Shown: positions 1 through 8,336 of the stretch, piece by piece
Position numbering within the stretch: the stretch's first letter is position 1
How the letters are laid out: each line of letters begins with the position of its first letter
From: Intestinimonas massiliensis (ex Afouda et al. 2020)
Lineage (GTDB): Bacteria > Bacillota > Clostridia > Oscillospirales > Oscillospiraceae
Direction: 5' to 3'
Length of the DNA stretch: 64,000 bases
Assembly: GCF_900626285.1 (NCBI RefSeq)
Contig: NZ_LR131148.1
Coordinates: 407,877-471,876, forward strand
Notes under the pieces: generated by a model
The model's database searches: none
What the model saw: only the letters and a program-made list of their open reading frames with translations
What the model was told of the DNA's origin: nothing
Position numbers and translations under genes: made by a program

Positions 1-879
1 CACGATGGTGTGGAGCTCATCGATGAAGAGAATGATGTTTCCCGCCCGGCGGACCTCCGCCAGGATGTTCTTCACCCGCTCTTCGAACTCACCCCGGTAC
101 TTGGTGCCCGCGATCATGGAGGACAGGTCCAGGGAGAGCAGCCGCTTGCTCTGGAGGTCGTCGGGCACCTGCCCGGTGGCGATTCGCCAGGCCAGCCCCT
201 CAGCCACGGCCGTCTTGCCCACGCCGGGCTCCCCGATGAGGGCGGGATTGTTCTTTTGGCGCCGGGCCAGGATCTGGATGGCGCGTCCGATCTCCCGGTC
301 CCGCCCGATCACCGGATCCAGTACCCCGCCGGCGGCCAGCCGGGTCAGGTCCCGGCAGAACTGGTCCAGCAGCTTGGTGTCCCCGCCGTACTCCCGCTCC
401 CTGGGCCGTCCGTTCGCCCGGAAGGGGGAAGAGGAGGAGGGGTCGCCCCCCATGGCGGCGGTGACGTCAGCCCTCAGCCGCCGGGGCTCCGCCCCCACGT
501 TGGCCAGTACCCGCACCGCCACCCCGTCTCCCTCCCGTAGGATACCCAGCAGCAGGTGCTCGGTGCCCACGAACTGGTGGCCCAGCCGGGCGGCCTCGGT
601 GAGGGAGAGCTCAATGATCTTCTTGCACCGGGGGGTGAGCCCCTGGGAGGGGGCGGTGCCCCCGTCCCCGGTACCCACCAGGGCGGCGATGGCGGATTTC
701 AGGGTTTCCGGGTCCAGACCCGCGGCGATCAGCACTTTGGCCGCCACGCCGCTGCCCTCCCGTGCCAGACCCAGCAGCAGGTGCTCGCTGCCCACATAGC
801 CGTGTCCCAGCTCCGCCGAGCACTGCTGGGCCAGCTTCAGGGCGGTCTGGGCCCGCTGGGTGAACCGGGTTTCATTCAT
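1..879 (-). CDS. clpC: ClpC-type AAA+ ATPase, N-terminal part (cut by window edge)
   Basis: Hsp100 unfoldase that feeds substrates to ClpP in the cytoplasm. The 293 visible codons start at an ATG (MNETRFTQRA), which aligns with the normal ClpC N-terminus. They cover the double Clp_N repeat (about residues 1-150), a linker, and the start of the first AAA+ domain, with Walker A GEPGVGKT at residues 216-223 and the Walker B stretch ILFIDELHT at the window edge. The reading frame is open to base 1, so the second ATPase domain lies outside. Unlike the classic ctsR-mcsA-mcsB-clpC operon, no ctsR or mcs gene lies directly upstream; a divergent ferredoxin gene does. ClpB is less likely because the N-terminus is ClpC-like, but the part that separates them best (the middle domain) is not visible. 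Confidence 0.93.
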   Translation of the reverse strand, partial: MNETRFTQRAQTALKLAQQCSAELGHGYVGSEHLLLGLAREGSGVAAKVLIAAGLDPETLKSAIAALVGTGDGGTAPSQGLTPRCKKIIELSLTEAARLGHQFVGTEHLLLGILREGDGVAVRVLANVGAEPRRLRADVTAAMGGDPSSSSPFRANGRPREREYGGDTKLLDQFCRDLTRLAAGGVLDPVIGRDREIGRAIQILARRQKNNPALIGEPGVGKTAVAEGLAWRIATGQVPDDLQSKRLLSLDLSSMIAGTKYRGEFEERVKNILAEVRRAGNIILFIDELHTIV

Positions 880-1063
880 GGCCGGGCCCCGCCTCTTCCG
901 GCCCCGGAACAGGAGCTTTTTCTGCCGTTTGACGGGCTTCATGCGCTGTTTCACGCCCTTTCGCTTTTGTTCTCCGGCGGTGAACGCCGCTCCGCGGCGC
1001 CCCCTCCAGTTCCGGGGTCAGGCTCCCGGCGGCCTCCATATGAAATGGGGATGGATGATCCAT
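872..1063 (-). CDS. possible 63-aa leader protein overlapping the clpC start
   Basis: A 63-codon frame begins with ATG about 11 bases after a strong AAAGGAGG site. It ends with TGA inside the first codons of clpC, so the two frames overlap by 8 bases, which would suit translational coupling. The predicted peptide is rich in Arg, Pro and Glu, shows no domain, and resembles nothing I recognise. The composition could equally be untranslated leader. The ribosome site and the overlap are the only support. Confidence 0.3.
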   Translation of the reverse strand: MDHPSPFHMEAAGSLTPELEGAPRSGVHRRRTKAKGRETAHEARQTAEKAPVPGPEEAGPGHE

Positions 1064-1143
1064 GGATGCTTCCGCCTCCTTTGGCGTGTCTTCTAGTTTT
1101 TCCCGCCGAGAAAAAATATACCCATCGACGGCTCATTTTAGCA

Positions 1144-1171
1144 TTGCAATTTTGAAAAGTTATGATACAAT
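1144..1171 (+). promoter_or_regulatory. sigma-A-type promoter of the ferredoxin gene
   Basis: TTGCAA at 1144-1149 and TACAAT at 1166-1171 are separated by 16 bases, about 33 bases before the ferredoxin start codon. A GGAGG ribosome site follows. Confidence 0.75.
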
Positions 1172-1204
1172 AACTGTAGTTTTAGAGTTTGGAGGTGTAT
1201 TCCA

Positions 1205-1375
1205 ATGGCCTATGTCATCAGCGACGCTTGCGTGAGCTGTGGTTCTTGCGAGGGCGCTTGCCCCGTGGGCGCCATCTCTCAGGGCGATAGCCAGTACGTC
1301 ATCGACGCCGGTTCCTGCATCGATTGCGGCAGCTGCGCCGACACCTGCCCCACGGGTGCTATTTCCCAGGGCTAA
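1205..1375 (+). CDS. 2[4Fe-4S] ferredoxin, 56 aa
   Basis: Clostridial-type low-potential electron carrier. Two CxxCxxCxxxCP motifs bind one 4Fe-4S cluster each: Cys9, 12, 15, 19 and Cys39, 42, 45, 49. The two halves are clear repeats, each ending in GAISQG. The start ATG follows a GGAGG site and a good promoter, and the gene is closed by its own terminator, so it is monocistronic. Such ferredoxins serve pyruvate:ferredoxin oxidoreductase, hydrogenases or Rnf; the neighbours do not show which. The gene is short but certain. Confidence 0.95.
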   Translation: MAYVISDACVSCGSCEGACPVGAISQGDSQYVIDAGSCIDCGSCADTCPTGAISQG

Positions 1376-1390
1376 TTTGGTGCATACAGT

Positions 1391-1429
1391 AAAAAACAGC
1401 GGCACGCCGTCCGGTGTGCCGCTGTTTTT
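1391..1429 (+). terminator. intrinsic terminator after ferredoxin
   Basis: Inverted repeat AGCGGCAC...GTGCCGCT flanked by an A-run before and a T-run after, 15 bases beyond the ferredoxin stop. Confidence 0.9.
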
Positions 1430-1451
1430 AACCCAATCAGGAGGTAGAGAC

Positions 1452-2744
1452 ATGCAGCTGCGGGGGAAAAACCTGATTTTGGTGGGCTTTACGCTGTTTT
1501 CCATGTTCTTTGGTGCGGGCAACCTGATCTTCCCGCCGGGCATCGCCGCTCAGGCGGGTACCGCCACCTGGCTGGCCGTAGTTGGTCTGGCGGTGAGCGC
1601 CGTGGGTCTGCCGGTGCTGGGTGTGGTGGCGGTGGCCCGCTCCGGCGGAATAGATACCCTGGGCAGCCGGGTACACCCGCTGTTCTCCCGGGCCTTTACC
1701 ATTGCCGCCTATCTGGCCATCGGTCCCTGCCTGGCCATTCCCCGCACCGCCACTACCTCCTTTGAGATGGCGGTGCCCCCCTTTGCGGGGGCGGATGCTC
1801 CCATCCCGCTGTTCCGGCTGATCTACTCCCTGGTGTTCTTTGCCGCCGCCCTGGTCATTGCCCTGCGTCCGGAGAAGCTGACCGACCGGCTGGGCAAGGT
1901 CCTGTGTCCCATTCTGGTGGCTCTCATCATCATCACTTTCGTGGGCTGCCTGGCCAACCCCCTGGAGGGATACGGACCGGCTATGGGGAACTATGTGACC
2001 CACCCGGTGATCCAGGGCTTCCTGGAGGGGTACCAGACCATGGACACCATTGCCGCCCTGGCCTTCGGCATCATCATCTCCGTCAACATCCGGGCCAGAG
2101 GGGTGGAGGAGGAGCGCGCCGTGGTCCGGGGCACCGTCCGCTCCGGCGTCATTGCCGGGATAATGCTCCTCATCATCTACTGCATGCTGGCCCATATCGG
2201 CGCTCTGTCCGCCGGGGCCATGCCCGATCCCACCGACGGGGCCCAGGCCCTGACCAACGTAGTGGGCCTGCTCTTCGGCACCTGGGGCAACGTGCTGCTG
2301 GCCGGTATCTTCATCATCGCCTGCTTCAACGTGTGCGTGGGTCTCATCAGCTCCTGCGGCGAGTACTTTTACTCCATCTGCCCCAAGCTGAGTTATAAGG
2401 GCTGGGCGGTGCTCTTCGCGGTAGTGAGCATGGTGATCTCCAACGCGGGCCTGGCCCAGATCATCTCGGTGTCCGCGCCGGTTCTGGGCATCCTGTACCC
2501 CATGGCCATTGTGCTCATCGCCCTGTCCTTCTTCCACCGCTGGCTGGAGGGAAAGCGGTGGGTCTATCCCCTGGGCGTGCTGTTCGCCGGCGCCTTCAGC
2601 GTGCTGGACGCCCTGAAGGGCCTGATTCCCGGCCTGAAGGATGTGCTGGCGGCCATGCCCCTGGCCTCCATCGGGCTGGGCTGGGTACTGCCTGCCGCGG
2701 TGGGTATCGTGCTGGGCCTGATCCTGCCCTCCAAGCAGAAATAA
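1452..2744 (+). CDS. brnQ: branched-chain amino acid:cation symporter BrnQ, 430 aa
   Basis: LIV-II-type carrier that imports leucine, isoleucine and valine with a cation. The ATG at 1452 follows AGGAGG by about ten bases and begins MQLRGKNLILVGFTLFSMFF, the usual BrnQ start, including the FGAGNLIFPP motif in the first membrane segment. About twelve hydrophobic segments are visible and the length is normal. A longer reading frame runs upstream through the ferredoxin gene, but it has no ribosome site and is not used here. The gene is alone, between the ferredoxin terminator and its own terminator. Confidence 0.93.
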   Translation: MQLRGKNLILVGFTLFSMFFGAGNLIFPPGIAAQAGTATWLAVVGLAVSAVGLPVLGVVAVARSGGIDTLGSRVHPLFSRAFTIAAYLAIGPCLAIPRTATTSFEMAVPPFAGADAPIPLFRLIYSLVFFAAALVIALRPEKLTDRLGKVLCPILVALIIITFVGCLANPLEGYGPAMGNYVTHPVIQGFLEGYQTMDTIAALAFGIIISVNIRARGVEEERAVVRGTVRSGVIAGIMLLIIYCMLAHIGALSAGAMPDPTDGAQALTNVVGLLFGTWGNVLLAGIFIIACFNVCVGLISSCGEYFYSICPKLSYKGWAVLFAVVSMVISNAGLAQIISVSAPVLGILYPMAIVLIALSFFHRWLEGKRWVYPLGVLFAGAFSVLDALKGLIPGLKDVLAAMPLASIGLGWVLPAAVGIVLGLILPSKQK

Positions 2745-2748
2745 AGGA

Positions 2749-2780
2749 AGAGCGTCCGCAGTCCGCGGACGCTCTTTTTT
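2749..2780 (+). terminator. intrinsic terminator after brnQ
   Basis: GAGCGTCCGC / GCGGACGCTC stem with five-base loop and a T6 tail. It touches the stop codon of the convergent spoVAE gene, so it may also slow transcription from that side. Confidence 0.9.
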
Positions 2781-3151
2781 CATGACTTGGACTTGGGCTT
2801 GAACAGCAGAGCCACCACCAGGCCGAAGAATACCGCGGCGGTGATGCCCCCTGCGGCGGCTGTGACGCCGCCGGTGAGGGCCCCCAGCACGCCATGCTCC
2901 GCCACCGCCTTGGCCACGCCCTTGGACAGCAGCCAGCCGAAGCCGGTGAGGGGCACGGTGGCCCCGGCCCCGCCGAACTGGGCGATATATTTGTAAATGC
3001 CCAGCCCGCCCAGAATGACGCCCGCCACCACATAGGTCACCAGGATGCGGGCGGGGGTCAGCTTGGTCCTGTCAATGAGCACCTGACCGATGAGGCACAG
3101 CACGCCGCCGCATAGAAACGCCCTGCCGTATTCCCAAAACACTTCCATCAT
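2780..3151 (-). CDS. spoVAE: stage V sporulation protein AE, 123 aa
   Basis: Integral membrane subunit of the SpoVA channel, which moves dipicolinic acid into the forespore and out again at germination. The protein is mostly hydrophobic with about four membrane segments and the small-residue-rich SpoVAE pattern (GGVLCLIGQVLIDRTKLTPA near the N-terminus). The start ATG overlaps the stop of spoVAD (ATGA), so the two are translationally coupled. A spoVAC gene, normally first in this set, is not adjacent. Transcription is expected from sigma-G in the forespore, but I could not place that promoter. Confidence 0.93.
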   Translation of the reverse strand: MMEVFWEYGRAFLCGGVLCLIGQVLIDRTKLTPARILVTYVVAGVILGGLGIYKYIAQFGGAGATVPLTGFGWLLSKGVAKAVAEHGVLGALTGGVTAAAGGITAAVFFGLVVALLFKPKSKS

Positions 3152-4170
3152 GATTCCTGCCTTTCCTGTTCGATGGCCACCGCATGGCACACCGAGGGGA
3201 TGCTCTCCCCCTGCTGGGTGGAGGTGGGGGAGAGAAGGGCTCCGGTGCCGCAGAAGAGGATGCGTTTCCACCGGCCTTCCGTCATGCCGTTGAGGAGGAG
3301 CCCGCACAGCACCGCCCCCGAGCAGCCGCAGCCGGAGCCGCCGCAGTGGACGTCCTGCCCCTCCAGGTCGTAGATCAGGGTGCCGCAGTCGGCCAGATGG
3401 GGGAGCTGGAGCCCCTCCATCTGTAAGAGCTGGGCCAGCAGCTCGTGGCCCAGCTGCCCCAGGTCGCCGGTGATCACCAGGTCGTAGTCCGAGGGTTTTC
3501 GGCCGGTGTCCCGGAAGTGGGCCAGGATGGTGTCGGCGGCGGCGGGGGCCATGGCGGCCCCCATGTTGTTGGCGTCCTTGATGCCCTTGTCCACGATCTT
3601 GCCGGTGGTGACGTGGGTGACCTTCGGACCCTGGCCCTCCCGGCCCAGGATGACGCATCCGGAGCCGGTGACCGTCCACTGGGCGGTGGGGGTGCGCTGG
3701 CTGCCGTACTCCAGGGGGGTGCGGTACTGCCGCTCCGCCGAGCAGAAGTGGGAGGAGGTCATGGCCGCCGCGTGCTCCCCGAACCCGCCGTCCAGCAGCA
3801 GCGCGGCCAGGGACAGGCTCTCCGCCATGGTGGAGCAGGCACCGTACAGCCCCAGGAAGGGCACCTCCTGGTCCCGGGCGGCGAAAGCGGAGCCGATGCA
3901 CTGGTTGAGCAGATCGCCCGCCAGCAGATAGTCCAGAGCGCCGGGGGCCAGGTTGGCCTTTTTCAGGGCGGTGGAGAGGGCCAGCTTCTGCATGGCGCTC
4001 TCCGCCTTTTCCCAGCTCTTTTCTCCAAAGGTGTCGTCCTGGTTCACCATATCAAAGGTGGCGGCCAGAGGCCCCTCTCCCTCTTTTTTCCCCACCACGC
4101 TGGCCCAGGAGAGCAGGCAGGGCCGGGAGGGAAGTACGGCGGTCTGGCCGCCGGGCTGCTTTTTGTTCAT
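3148..4170 (-). CDS. spoVAD: stage V sporulation protein AD, 340 aa
   Basis: Soluble SpoVA subunit with a thiolase-like fold that binds dipicolinic acid. Typical stretches are FLGLYGACSTMAESL and the Gly/Cys-rich end DVHCGGSGCGCSGAV. The chosen ATG (MNKKQPGG) follows GGGATGAGG, and the length matches the family. A longer in-frame extension upstream lacks a ribosome site. It is first in a two-gene unit with spoVAE and divergent from the zinc-ribbon gene at 4322. Confidence 0.94.
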   Translation of the reverse strand: MNKKQPGGQTAVLPSRPCLLSWASVVGKKEGEGPLAATFDMVNQDDTFGEKSWEKAESAMQKLALSTALKKANLAPGALDYLLAGDLLNQCIGSAFAARDQEVPFLGLYGACSTMAESLSLAALLLDGGFGEHAAAMTSSHFCSAERQYRTPLEYGSQRTPTAQWTVTGSGCVILGREGQGPKVTHVTTGKIVDKGIKDANNMGAAMAPAAADTILAHFRDTGRKPSDYDLVITGDLGQLGHELLAQLLQMEGLQLPHLADCGTLIYDLEGQDVHCGGSGCGCSGAVLCGLLLNGMTEGRWKRILFCGTGALLSPTSTQQGESIPSVCHAVAIEQERQES

Positions 4171-4321
4171 AGCCTCATCCCTTTTTTCTTGTGTGGTGCT
4201 ATTTTGAACGAAAAGGCGAAAAAATATGAGGGCGGATTTTACGGGGCGGGCGCTGGTCAAGAAAGGTGCTTTGCGGTATAATAAACAAAATGTCATTTTT
4301 CTTGAGAAAAGGAGGCATACC

Positions 4322-4939
4322 ATGGCCGAGGAAGCCAAACGCACGCTGGCCTATTTCTGTCCCGCCTGCCGCCAGATCGTGGCGGCGGAGCGCACGATCT
4401 TCCAGCTGGCCGCGTCAACCAATACCCTGCCCTGTCCCTGCGGCAAGTCCAGCCTGCGGGTGGAGCTGATGGGGGACCGGGTAAAGCTGACGGTGCCCTG
4501 CCTGTTCTGCGGCAAGGACCACTCGGTGATCTGCTCTTCCCACGCCTTTCTCCACCAGCGGCTGCTGGCCTTCTCCTGCGCCCAGTCCGGCCTGGACTGC
4601 TGCTACGTGGGGGAGGAGGGAGCGGTGTTCGCCGCCCTCAAGCGCCTGGAGGAGGCGGTGGACAAGCTGGACCCCAACGGCGGGGAAAAGGGCAGCTTTC
4701 TGGATGAGTTCATCATGCACGAGGTGCTCTCCGAGCTGAAGGAGATCGCCCAGCGGGACGGCATCTCCTGCACCTGCGGCTCCCACCGCTGGAAGCTCCA
4801 GGTGAATTACAGCTCCATTGACCTGTTCTGCGCCGACTGTGGAGGCGCCATGCGTATCCCGGCCGCCACCTCCAGCGATATCGACGACATCTGCTGCAAG
4901 ACCAAGCTGCTGATCCACGGCAGCAAGGGGGAGGGGTAA
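4322..4939 (+). CDS. cysteine-rich zinc-ribbon-like protein of unknown function, 205 aa
   Basis: I do not recognise the family. The cytoplasmic-looking protein has three Cys-pair zones: CPAC plus CPC near residues 13-40, CLFC near 60, and CTCG with CADC near 165-185. This pattern suggests two zinc ribbons flanking a central helical part. The ATG follows AAAGGAGG, and a TATAAT box lies at 4277-4282, about 40 bases upstream. The next gene, an acyl-ACP thioesterase, starts 2 bases after its stop, so the pair forms one transcription unit. Function is open; regulation or RNA/DNA binding would fit a zinc-ribbon protein. Confidence 0.8.
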   Translation: MAEEAKRTLAYFCPACRQIVAAERTIFQLAASTNTLPCPCGKSSLRVELMGDRVKLTVPCLFCGKDHSVICSSHAFLHQRLLAFSCAQSGLDCCYVGEEGAVFAALKRLEEAVDKLDPNGGEKGSFLDEFIMHEVLSELKEIAQRDGISCTCGSHRWKLQVNYSSIDLFCADCGGAMRIPAATSSDIDDICCKTKLLIHGSKGEG

Positions 4940-4941
4940 GG

Positions 4942-5700
4942 GTGTTTTACGAGGGAGAATATCTGGTGGATTCCCGGGATGTGGACCAGTGGTACAACTG
5001 CCGCCCCTCCGGCCTGCTGGGGATCCTGCAGGAGGCGGCGGTGTCCGCAGCCTGCGCCCTCCACGCCTCCCGGGAGGAGATGCTGAACAAGTACAACCTG
5101 TTCTGGATGATGGCCCGGCTGTGGTACCGGCTGGACCGGCCCCTGAAATGGGGGGAGCGGGTCACGGTGCGTACCTGGCACCGGGGCGGCAAGGGCGTTT
5201 CCACCTACCGGGACTTCGATCTGCTGGTAAACGGCAAACCGGTGGGGGAGGCGGTCTCCCTCTGGGTGGTGGCTGACGAGCAGACCCACCGCCTGGGCCG
5301 TATGAGCGGCATTGAGGAGTTCCAGGGCACCGACGGCGGGGAACTGTGCAAGAAAAAAATGCTGTCCCACCTGCGGATGCCCGGAAACATGGCGCTGGCT
5401 GACCGGCGGGCCATGCACTACAGCGATACCGACGTCAACGGCCATGTAAACAACGTGCGCTATGCCGACTTCATCTGCGACGCGCTCCATATGGAGCGGC
5501 TGGGGCCGGAGCGGTTTGTTTCCTCACTCCAGGTGGGCTACCTGGCGGAATGCCAGGCGGGGGAGACCCTGGAACTCTACACCGGGGAGCAGGACGGCCT
5601 GTGGTATGTCCACGGGACGGACTCCGGCGGAAAGAGCCGTTTTGACGGGGCCGTGACGCTGGCCCAGATTCCTCTTGACGGAACGGCCGCCATCAAGTAA
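4942..5700 (+). CDS. acyl-ACP thioesterase, FatA/FatB family, 252 aa
   Basis: Hydrolyses fatty acyl-ACP to free fatty acid. Two hotdog domains are present: the first includes WMMARLWYRLDRPLKWGE and the second HYSDTDVNGHVNNVRYADF, which carries the catalytic Asn and His of the bacterial FatA-like family. Translation starts at GTG, two bases after the previous stop, with the GGGGGAGGGG site inside the previous gene. This tight coupling links it to the zinc-ribbon gene. The last codons carry a promoter for guaB. Confidence 0.9.
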   Translation: MFYEGEYLVDSRDVDQWYNCRPSGLLGILQEAAVSAACALHASREEMLNKYNLFWMMARLWYRLDRPLKWGERVTVRTWHRGGKGVSTYRDFDLLVNGKPVGEAVSLWVVADEQTHRLGRMSGIEEFQGTDGGELCKKKMLSHLRMPGNMALADRRAMHYSDTDVNGHVNNVRYADFICDALHMERLGPERFVSSLQVGYLAECQAGETLELYTGEQDGLWYVHGTDSGGKSRFDGAVTLAQIPLDGTAAIK

Positions 5701-5703
5701 AAT
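5675..5703 (+). promoter_or_regulatory. candidate guaB promoter overlapping the thioesterase stop
   Basis: TTGACG at 5675-5680, a 17-base spacer, and TAAAAT at 5698-5703. The -10 box includes the TAA stop codon. The start of guaB lies 40 bases further on, leaving no room for a purine riboswitch. Confidence 0.65.
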
Positions 5704-5742
5704 AGATAAAATTTTAATAAAAAAAGGAAAAGGAGATGCACC

Positions 5743-7218
5743 ATGGTCAATACCGAGCAAAGCCAGAAGTTCACCCGGCAGGGCCTGACCTTTGACGACG
5801 TCCTGCTCATTCCCGCGGAGAGCGACGTCCTGCCTGCCGACATCGATCTGCACACCCAACTCACCCGCAAGATCCGGCTGAATATCCCCCTGATGAGTGC
5901 CGCCATGGATACGGTCACCGAGTACCGTATGGCCATTGCCATCGCCCGGGAGGGCGGTATCGGCATCATCCACAAGAATATGTCCATCGGGGCTCAGGCC
6001 GAGCAGGTGGACATGGTCAAGCGCAGTGAGAACGGCGTTATCACCAACCCCTTCTGGCTGGCTCCCGGCCACACCCTGGCCGAGGCGGACGAACTGATGG
6101 CCAAATACCGCATCTCCGGCGTGCCCATCTGCAAGGACGGCAAGCTCATCGGCATCATCACCAACCGTGACATGAAGTTTGAGACGGACATGAGCCAGCT
6201 GGTGGACAACGTGATGACCAAGGACCACCTGGTCACCGCCAAAGAGGGAGTCACTCTGGAGGAGGCCAAGGAGATCCTCCGCCGCCACAAGGTGGAGAAG
6301 CTGCCCATCGTGGACGAGCAGTTCCACCTGAAGGGCCTCATCACCATCAAGGACATTGAGAAGGCCACCGTGTATCCCAACTCCGCCCGTGACGAGAAGG
6401 GCCGTCTGCTGGTGGGCGCCGCCATCGGCGTCACCTCCGACGTGCTGGACCGGGTGGCCGCTCTGGTGGAGGCGGGAGCCGATGTGCTCTGCCTGGACTC
6501 CGCCCACGGCCACTCCCACAACATTCTGGACTGTGTCCGCCGGATCAAGGCCCTGTATCCCGATGTGCAGCTGATCGCCGGCAACGTAGCCACTGCCGAG
6601 GGCACCCGGGCCCTCATCGAGGCGGGCGCCGACTGCGTGAAGATCGGTATCGGCCCCGGCTCCATCTGCACCACCCGCGTGGTGGCCGGTATCGGCGTGC
6701 CCCAGATCACCGCCGTGTATGACGCGGCCTGCGTAGCGGCGGAGTACGGGATCCCCATCATCGCCGACGGCGGCGTGAAGTACTCCGGCGACATTGCCAA
6801 GGCCCTGGCCGCCGGTGCCAACGTGGTCATGCTGGGCTCCCTGCTGGCCGGCTGTGAGGAGTCCCCCGGGGACACCGAGGTCTATCAGGGCCGTCAGTTC
6901 AAGGTCTACCGGGGCATGGGCTCCCTGGGCGCCATGGCCTGCGGCTCCAAGGACCGCTATTTCCAGCAGAACAACAAGAAGCTGGTGCCGGAGGGCGTGG
7001 AGGGCCGTGTGCCCTACAAGGGACTGACCGGCGAGACTGTCTATCAGCTCATGGGCGGCCTGCGGGCCGGCATGGGCTACACCGGCTGCCACAACGTGGA
7101 GGAGCTGCACACCAAGGCCCAGTTCATGCAGATCACCGCCGCCGGCCTGAAGGAGTCCCACCCCCACGATATCTATATCACCAAGGAAGCGCCCAACTAC
7201 ACGCTCAATCCCCAATAA
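5743..7218 (+). CDS. guaB: IMP dehydrogenase, 491 aa
   Basis: Oxidises IMP to XMP with NAD+, the first committed step of GMP synthesis. The catalytic loop GPGSICTTR is present with Cys309 as nucleophile. A pair of CBS domains (about residues 95-215) is inserted in the barrel, with IITNRDMKFE and LITIKDIEKA marking their ends. The flap region has the KRYRGMGS-type motif as VYRGMGSLGAM. The length is normal. The ATG follows AAAAGGAGATG. The gene is closed by a strong terminator. Confidence 0.98.
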   Translation: MVNTEQSQKFTRQGLTFDDVLLIPAESDVLPADIDLHTQLTRKIRLNIPLMSAAMDTVTEYRMAIAIAREGGIGIIHKNMSIGAQAEQVDMVKRSENGVITNPFWLAPGHTLAEADELMAKYRISGVPICKDGKLIGIITNRDMKFETDMSQLVDNVMTKDHLVTAKEGVTLEEAKEILRRHKVEKLPIVDEQFHLKGLITIKDIEKATVYPNSARDEKGRLLVGAAIGVTSDVLDRVAALVEAGADVLCLDSAHGHSHNILDCVRRIKALYPDVQLIAGNVATAEGTRALIEAGADCVKIGIGPGSICTTRVVAGIGVPQITAVYDAACVAAEYGIPIIADGGVKYSGDIAKALAAGANVVMLGSLLAGCEESPGDTEVYQGRQFKVYRGMGSLGAMACGSKDRYFQQNNKKLVPEGVEGRVPYKGLTGETVYQLMGGLRAGMGYTGCHNVEELHTKAQFMQITAAGLKESHPHDIYITKEAPNYTLNPQ

Positions 7219-7225
7219 GCAATGC

Positions 7226-7260
7226 AAAGGCCGCCGTCCACAGGACGGCGGCCTTTTTTT
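7226..7260 (+). terminator. intrinsic terminator after guaB
   Basis: AAGGCCGCCGTCC / GGACGGCGGCCTT with a three-base loop and T7. It ends on the stop codon of the convergent S1-domain gene. Confidence 0.93.
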
Positions 7261-8194
7261 AATCGGAAAAGATGGATTCCATCCCTATTTTGCAGCATCC
7301 AGGCGGCGCGTATTTCCACTTTTCAATGCGGCCCTGGGTGAGGAAGTAGTGCAGGGGTTCCGGTTCGGCGGCGGGGGGCAGGGCGTCGATGACCAGCAGC
7401 TTGATCTTCATCCGCTCAGGCAGGATGGCCTTGATGTACACCGAGACCCGGCCTCCCTCCCGGAGCAGGGGGCTGTGCTCCGCCAGGCCGGACAGGTTGG
7501 GGGTGAGCTCCACGAAGGCGCCGTACTCCTTCATCCCCCGGACGATGCCCGGTACCGTCATACCCGCGTGGAACCGGGCGGCGTTCTCCTGCCAGGTGCC
7601 CAGCAGCTCCTTGTGGGTCAGGTAGATCCGCCTGCGGACCGGGTCCAGGTCCTGTACCACCGCCAGGATATCGTCTCCTACGGAAAAACGGGCCTGGGGG
7701 TGGGGAATGCGGGCCACTGAGATATTTTCGATGCCGATGAGGGAGACCACTCCGCAGCCGATGTCCACAAAGGCCCCGAAGGGCTCCAGATGGGTGACGG
7801 CGGCCGGGATGATCTGGCCGGGCCGCCACTGTTCCAGCATGTGGTCCAGGGCCATCTGCTGGGCCCGGCGGCGGGAGAGCAGAGGGACCAGCTGACCATC
7901 CCGCTCCTCCAGCGCCTCCACGGTAAAGCACACCGGCTTTCCAACCCGGGAGAGGATGGCGATGTCCCGGGTCTCTCCCTCGGCAATGCCCAGAGCGGCC
8001 TCCTCCCGGGGGATCCGGCCGGTGTAGGGTCCCAGCGCCACGGCCAGATCATGGCTGGCGTCGCAGGAGAGAGCGGTACCCTCCAGAATGGCGTTCTCCT
8101 CCATGGCCCGGCGCAGAGTGTCGGGAGAGGCGCAGGCCCCCTGATTTTCCGGTGTGTGCAGCAGCCGCCCTTCGGGCGGAAAACGGCTCGTCAA
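7259..8194 (-). CDS. S1 RNA-binding domain protein (RpsA-like), about 311 aa
   Basis: Short relative of ribosomal protein S1 as found in Clostridia. At least two S1 domains are visible, around residues 130-200 (PAAVTHLEPFGAFVDIGCGV) and 210-275 (GIVRGMKEYGAFVELTPNL); the N-terminal 120 residues are less clear. No ATG fits the 5' end. TTG at 8194 sits nine bases after AAAGGA and gives MTSRFPPEGRLL; a TTG three codons earlier at 8203 would touch the ribosome site. It may act in mRNA binding or translation, but it is shorter than Proteobacterial S1. Convergent with guaB. Confidence 0.88.
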   Translation of the reverse strand: MTSRFPPEGRLLHTPENQGACASPDTLRRAMEENAILEGTALSCDASHDLAVALGPYTGRIPREEAALGIAEGETRDIAILSRVGKPVCFTVEALEERDGQLVPLLSRRRAQQMALDHMLEQWRPGQIIPAAVTHLEPFGAFVDIGCGVVSLIGIENISVARIPHPQARFSVGDDILAVVQDLDPVRRRIYLTHKELLGTWQENAARFHAGMTVPGIVRGMKEYGAFVELTPNLSGLAEHSPLLREGGRVSVYIKAILPERMKIKLLVIDALPPAAEPEPLHYFLTQGRIEKWKYAPPGCCKIGMESIFSD

Positions 8195-8266
8195 TATGAC
8201 CAATCCTTTCTGTGTTCCGGACGCTTTTTTCTCGATGGGTCAGTATATGCGCCGGGCAACCTTGAA

Positions 8267-8295
8267 TTGACAGGGAGAAGCGGGGAAATTATAAT
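8267..8295 (+). promoter_or_regulatory. near-perfect sigma-A promoter of DUF951-hisC
   Basis: TTGACA at 8267-8272, a 17-base spacer, and TATAAT at 8290-8295. It lies 41 bases before the DUF951 start codon. This is the strongest consensus promoter in the window. Confidence 0.85.
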
Positions 8296-8336
8296 ATACT
8301 TTATAGCGATAAAGCGCGGCGGAAGGAGAACAGGCC

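Noticed and set aside
5700..5742. Purine riboswitch before guaB
   Set aside because: Too little space between the promoter boxes and the start codon and no conserved aptamer sequence.
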